NCBI GenBank assembly: GCA_017562135.1
Contig: QEYB01000526.1
Location: 124,001-188,000, forward strand
DNA from: Dipylidium caninum
Taxonomy: Eukaryota > Platyhelminthes > Cestoda > Cyclophyllidea > Dipylidiidae
Reading direction: 5' to 3'
Length of the DNA stretch: 64,000 nucleotides
This document shows positions 58,301 to 64,000 of the stretch, one piece after another. Positions within the stretch are counted from its first letter, which is position 1. Every line of letters begins with the position of its first letter. The position numbers and the translations under genes were made by a program. Under the pieces are notes generated by a model. That model was not told where the DNA came from, searched no databases, and worked only from the letters and a program-made list of their open reading frames with translations.

Positions 58301-61200
58301 ACGGCGAAGCGCCGGTTGTGACACATTGCTTCAGGTCTCAGAGAGGCGGATTTTGTTCATTGAATCGACCTGCATCGCCGAGTGGAAGGCTGACAAAACG
58401 TCTCTCCTGAGTCCAGGGATCGGCTCTGTGTGGAAACACCCGAGTGGAGATAACAACTCTCGATACGCCCCGCTGCAGCTCGCTCCCCGCCCCGGCCAAG
58501 CGCCAGGGGGAGGCGGGTGGAGGCACGTGGTGCAGGCGTGTGAGTGGGTGCGCGGATTTAAAACTTAAAACTATCTTCCCCCAACTGCCTACCGACATGG
58601 CGGATAGCTTTGGTGGACTTCGTTGCCATTTCCCTGCTAACGAGGGCAGAGCATTAAGCGGAGGCAAGTGGACATGAGTGTAGAGACGCACCACTGCCCG
58701 GATCCCCCGTTGAGGATGGCGCAATGGCGAGGAAGGCTTCACGACGTTCGTTGGCCCGACTAGGCGTTCCATGAGTATTCTTCTGAGTCTGCTCTTTATC
58801 ACTCGAGGTCAACGTGGATTCGTGGAGGTATTTTGGGTTGCCCCACTTCTCACCGATTTTCTCTATCTCCTAGTTAATCTTCTCAAGTTAAGAACTTGTC
58901 TCATCCTTGTCTGTATCTGCCGCGTAAAGGGATTTTTAGGAGTTTTCAGCTATAAAGTGTTTCCAACTGGTGAACACACTCGGCTTTGTTTAGATCGAGT
59001 GTAAAAAATCCGCCACCAGTCATTCGCCTTTAAATTTGAGGTAGAATGGAAATGACCCCCAAAGGCAATTCAACTCTTGATTTCCACTAATCACTTGCGA
59101 AATTGACGCCTTAGAGGGAGAATATTCAACTAAGGAGTCGACTAATGTGAGCAGGACATTATTCAGTTAAATAACTTCAGACCAAGAGAGGCATGCATTT
59201 TTTAATTGCTTTCTGTTCTGAAATATACCGAATTGGAAGAAAATTATTAGGTTGACAACAAACTTCCAGCAAAATTTGTAGTTTGGCTATGACAACGAGT
59301 TCCAGTTCAGTTAACCGGAACTGTATGGTTGATGTCTAACAACTTCTTTTCATTTTGGTGCTGTCTCGATTTAAATCTGCCTCGCAGGCGCGTCGATGTA
59401 GTAAAAAGGTGAATTTGGGCGTAGGGAGGACGACTGAGCCTCCCACAGCGAGTGGACGAGGACAATACAGGAAAGTCACGTGACTTAAAATAGGCGCACA
59501 TAATTGATGAAACATTGGTATTTACAACCATAGAGTGACCGCAACAATCTAGCATTGTAAGTGTTTTAATATAGATGCACCAAAATGGTTAGTCTGGTAA
59601 TTGTTATACCGATGAATGTTCCAAGAGAAAATAAGAAAAAATGCAGCAGCGAAATTATAAAGTTTACCAGCTTGTGCTTCTTATTAAGAGATAATTAATG
59701 CTCTAGGGGAGAACTCTTGAGTGGCCTGAAAAAATTGACTCGAGTAGAGTTGTCGAGTTTTGGTCAATTTGCCATTTTTTAGTGGTATGATCTGTCTCTG
59801 TATGATTGTCGTTTGTATTGGCAGAGAGAAGCATGAGCGATACTTGGTAATAGCTAACGTGCCAGGAGGCAGCACCGCTCTCCCCTTTCGTTCTCCTTGG
59901 CAGAAAGCCCGGCCGTGGAACTAATTGCGTGCAAAAACTGGCTCAAAATAATGTTTTATCATCTTCTAGCTGGTTTATTTCCTTCTCCAACGAAAGACCA
60001 TCATGGTGCACTTTGTAGTCCTCTACTAATTAAAATGTCTGCTCCAGACTATTACACTTCAAACTGAACGTGGTCACATATCTTAAAAAGGCAAAAATAT
60101 TGCGACCAGGCGATCTGTAGATAGTAAACGTCTTCCTAGGTTTAAGTCCCTGATTTATGCTCTCGCTTAAAAGTGGACGCGGTCGGGGAGTCCGCGATCC
60201 AATAACTTTTGATGCGCTAAATCAAAGGTGTCCTGATTAATGGGTAGTAATTATGCTGAAATTTCATAAAAGATTAGATGAGGTTGATTTGAGGCTGTTG
60301 TTTTTATTTACGCTAGTAATAACTACCGCCTCGTGCTGTCCAATGATGGAATTTCTGTACAGTTATGAGTTTTAATAAATGATAGTGGGGGAAGAAATGC
60401 AAGTACTTGTAATAACAGGAGATGCTAAATGATATGTAAGGCAGGCTTTGATGATCTGCATAGAGTGGCATCGTTATTTCTATGATAAGATTTTATATAT
60501 ACGATTCGTGTTTGGTTAATAAATGATGTCATTTTGGACATTTGCATTACTTGGGAACAAAAGTGGGCAAACAAGAGTGTCTCTTTTAATACACACCATT
60601 TATCTGAAGATGGTCTAAACTGTTGAAGTATCCTGCGCGTCACAAAAATCTGAGATGATTTAGGTCATTAAGAAGGCTGTGCTCTCTTCAAAATTACAAT
60701 TTCATGGGCTTTAGGGAAAAAGTTGAATATTTCCAAAAGAGTATGGGGAATAATTGCGAAGTTGCACGAATAGGAGAAAAGGAAAATCAAGAATGCCCTA
60801 ATTCCATAATTTGCGTGGCACCAAACCCAACTGCGTCTCTCCCCTCTCCCATCTACGATATCAAAGCTTAGCGCGAGGAGACGTCGTCCTTCTCCTCGTT
60901 TTTTCTTCCATCTACAGCGCTGAAATTCACCACTGCAAATGGACAGATCGCGGTTTGATTAGAAATTGATGCCGTTAAAGCAACATGAATCGTGAAATGG
61001 CGGTAAAATGTTTGCCCTTACTCTCGAAAAATATGAATTACGAGAGGCTGGGGTAGTCTGTCGCGTCGGCGTCTGGGTCTTCAGTCCTAACGCCGAGACG
61101 CTTTCACCCAGTCGAGATGTGTGCCACCGGCCAACTTTCTTCTAAATTTGACAGCAATTTCATCAATCTACACAGTCCGTCCGCCTGTCACAATAAGCCA
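55311..61200. other. AT-rich stretch with no gene seen
   Basis: About 5.9 kb without a frame above about 155 codons, without a domain signature and without a convincing chain of splice sites. Intergenic or a long intron. Confidence 0.5.
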
Positions 61201-64000
61201 TAATCCGTCAAAAGTGGAACATCAAATTAAATTGGACGTTGAAATGACAGGAGGCAGGGCTGCTGTTGACACAAAAAAATTAATCTTTTTTGAAATTGAA
61301 AGATTGAAGGCGGTGAAGGGGGAAAAGGGGGAGTCGCTGACACACGAGGGTGGACCGCGTTCCCCGGCAACGCCGCAGCACCACATTTTTCCCGGACAAG
61401 TGGCCTTCCCGCGTTGGAGTCTGCGTCGAGGAGTGGGGCGACTCGACCGAGAGCTTTTGGCCCGAAAAGGCGACGACGACGAGGCCTTCCGTTGACGACG
61501 CGGGACCAGCGTCGCGAGTCTAGGCGCGGGTGGTGAAGTAGTATCGCTTGGAGCAAATAACTCGCCAACTTCTCCTTCGAGGCGGGAAATTTATCGTCCG
61601 CGGAGGCGGAGGCGGGGCAGGGGCGGGGGGGAGGAGGCGTTCTTGACCAACTCGGTAGCATTCGGCAGATCATTTATCTTCTCCCGCAGCTCGGGGGGAC
61701 GGCTCAGCCACCTCGACTGGCGGTGAGTCGACACGTCGTTCGCCCACCCCGACAACGGCGTTTTATCACGCCATCGCGCGCGTGTGCACGAGGAGCCGAG
61801 CGGACCGAGGCGGAGGGGCCGGTCCCCGCCCCCCGCCGCCCGCTGCCTGCGGCCTCCGCCTCGGCGCGCCGACTCCCCGACCCGCCTCCTCGTCCCACCG
61901 GGCGCGAGGGCGAAGGCGACCCAACCAAACTGGACAATTTGCCGGGTGAAGGTGGGGTCAAATGACTTACTTGTAAAAAACAATGCGGTTACAAGGAAGC
62001 TGCGAAATTTTTGTTTTATCTGCCGCCAAAATCCGTCCTGTGAGGGTCGCGTGCCCTCGACTGCGGCTGCTCGAGATGGCGCGATAATCTCGATTTTGTG
62101 GTCGGTCGGGGTGCGGAGACGTCGACGGGATGAGGGAGAAGGAGAGGCGATGCGGGGAGACGGTGGCCGCTCAGGCGAGGCTGTGCCAGCCTCTGCCCTC
62201 CACCCCCAAACTCGTCAATCTCCCTGCATTTCGAGGCTGTGCGTCGGTCGCCTTGTAGTTGGTGCTGCGGTGAGTCTTCCCGCCTTGCGAGCTGTCTGCA
62301 ACACGACTCTTTCAACTGCCAACGTGGTTGGGACGCAGATGAGCCGATGCGAACGTCTTGAAAGGAGGCTGGAGGCTGGAGGGTGGAGGAGACAGAGGGA
62401 GACGCACCCACCGCCGCCCTCGTTAACACTGAGCTGAGAGTGCCCGGAGGACAGGAGTTGTCGTACACCCGGCGACCGGCGTTTCGATGTGCACTGCCCG
62501 AGCCCGCGGCCATTCTCCTTCCGCTTCCCTCAATTCGCCACAACACCGGACACCCCGTCCCCCGTCCTCCCCCCCACCTCCTCCGCAGCCCCAAAATACC
62601 TCCGCCCGCCGGCCAATTAAGACGAGGTGCCAGGAGGGCGGCGTTGAGGTGCCTGGGGCGACGGGCGGGAGGGAAGACTGCGGCTGGGGGGAAAGTGAAG
62701 TGTTTCCCTCGGGCGGAGTGGAGGCGGAGCGACCAGCAGCAACCCACCGGCTAATGCCAAGGCGAGGGTGGAAGGTGGGAGGAGAATGCGACTAGTGATT
62801 GACAAAAAGCCCTCAAGGGACGCAGGGGGGGAGGTCCACTCCTCCTCCTCCTCCTCCTCCTTTTCCTCCTCTTCTTCAGCCCCGATGCAGGCAGATGCGC
62901 CTGAACGTGGCGTGGCGTGACGCGGCGAGGAGTGAAGTGGACAGTTGTCGAAAGGAGGGGGAAGGTCAGGCGAGACGATGCGGCACGAGAAGGCGTGGAA
63001 TGCGCGTAGACCGGAGGGTATGAGACGGTCTGGGTGGGTGGGGGCAGAATGGAATTAGGGAGGAGTGGGCCAGCGAAATGTGTCTTACGCGCGGGTGCGA
63101 GGCGCGGCGGCTGCCGATCCACCGCGAGTGGGGCGGCGAGGCGGAGGCGAGGCGGAGTCGGAGTCGGAGGCGGGTGGGGTGGCAACATCAGCATCAGCAC
63201 ATCATCGTCCTCGTCGTTTGTTGATTGCGACGAATGCGTCCATGTGGTGGGTGGCTGGGCGGACTGCCGCGTGTTGGCTCGTCACGGACAGTGGGTGGAC
63301 GGAGGGGAGACATGGAAGGCTTTGCAGAACACCGCGCGGCGGGCAGACCCGGCGGCAGGAGGAGAGCGGCCGTGAAGAGAGAGGAGAAAAGCCCGTAAAT
63401 ATCGCACCGTGACGCCTTTTCCCTACCGCCTTATCCCCTGCCCAACGAGACACTTCATTCCCCACTCATTTCGAGGGAGGAGCGGAGTGTCCGGCGCTCT
63501 CGTTGGCCCTTGCCTCCTCACTCATTGACCCCCGACGCTGTTGCTGTCCCCTTCGCCTCCGTTTTACTTCCCTCGACCAGCCTGTCTCCGCCCACCCGAC
63601 GACTCCGCGCCCCAAAGCAGGCGAGAGACGGCAACTCCGCTGCTCCTTCCACGGCCCGCTTCTGCGTGGTTGGCCGAGGCCACGGCTGGGAGGCCCAGTC
63701 GACCGTCAAACCCGCCGGGTCCGCGCACATCACGGCTCTCGGACGCGGTGCTGAGGGCGGACAAACTCGCCTTCTGTCAGCGCCTTTTTGGACGGCACGA
63801 ACGGCTTTGCGCAACAAGGTGGAAGAAGTCGGGCAGACGCACTCGGCCGTGAAGGCCTTTTCCCTTCCGCCTCGTCTTTCCCTCCGAGGGAGGAGCAGAG
63901 GGTCCTGCGACTGTCGTTTGCCACGTCATAAGGACGCCCGGACGCCTCGAGGCGCCGACTTTTTCCCGTCGGGCAGCCTCGCCAGTCAGGGCTGTTCACA
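61201..64000. other. Second GC-rich block at the right edge, no gene recognised
   Basis: GC-rich with CCT/AGG and GGCGAGG runs (for example 62840-62865 and 63130-63175). Overlapping frames of up to 243 codons on both strands are Arg/Pro/Ser-rich and overlap each other. It may be the 5' end of a gene to the right of the window. Confidence 0.4.

Noticed and set aside
62016..62747. 243-codon minus-strand ORF near the right edge
   Set aside because: Arg/Pro/Ser-rich, overlapped by open plus-strand frames, no recognisable domain.

Overview
This is animal nuclear DNA with intron-rich, non-overlapping genes. Four genes can be reconstructed exon by exon from reading frame, GT-AG (twice GC-AG) splice sites and intron phase. 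They are cytosolic asparaginyl-tRNA synthetase (AsnRS), the cell-adhesion receptor DSCAM, cytosolic arginyl-tRNA synthetase (ArgRS) and phosphatidylinositol 4-kinase beta (PI4KB). A second, inverted and partial AsnRS copy lies at the left edge. A 36-nt intron in ArgRS, many introns below 100 nt and a heavily expanded DSCAM tail fit a parasitic flatworm. That is inference from gene style; no marker gene names the species.

Layout. 1-960 (+): last three exons of an AsnRS copy. 961-3822: spacer with one unconvincing ORF. 3823-6545 (-): complete AsnRS gene, tail-to-tail with the first copy. 6546-11548: region between the divergent AsnRS and DSCAM genes. 11549-32329 (+): DSCAM, 36 coding exons, ten Ig domains, six FN3 domains, one transmembrane helix and a tail of about 900 residues. 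32330-35938: DSCAM 3' region and a doubtful orphan ORF pair. 35939-39300 (-): ArgRS, seven exons. 40201-51309 (-): PI4KB, 13 recognised exons. 51310-64000: no gene I can defend; two GC-rich low-complexity blocks (about 53.1-55.3 kb and 61.2-64.0 kb) flank an AT-rich stretch.

The two synthetases supply cytosolic translation, PI4KB makes Golgi PI4P, and DSCAM is a surface recognition receptor. I see no pathway or operon logic joining them.

Two things stand out. First, a family of 21-24-nt palindromes (arms CTACTTA / TAAGTAG or CTACTGA / TCAGTAG) recurs in introns of DSCAM and PI4KB, often close to splice sites, with paired arm changes that suggest a conserved hairpin. Second, the two AsnRS copies are almost identical through exons and introns but diverge sharply in the last nine codons, where both still encode a proper C-terminus. 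Caution: at least six one- or two-base frame breaks interrupt otherwise intact genes, mostly in short homopolymers. They look like assembly indel errors rather than pseudogenisation.
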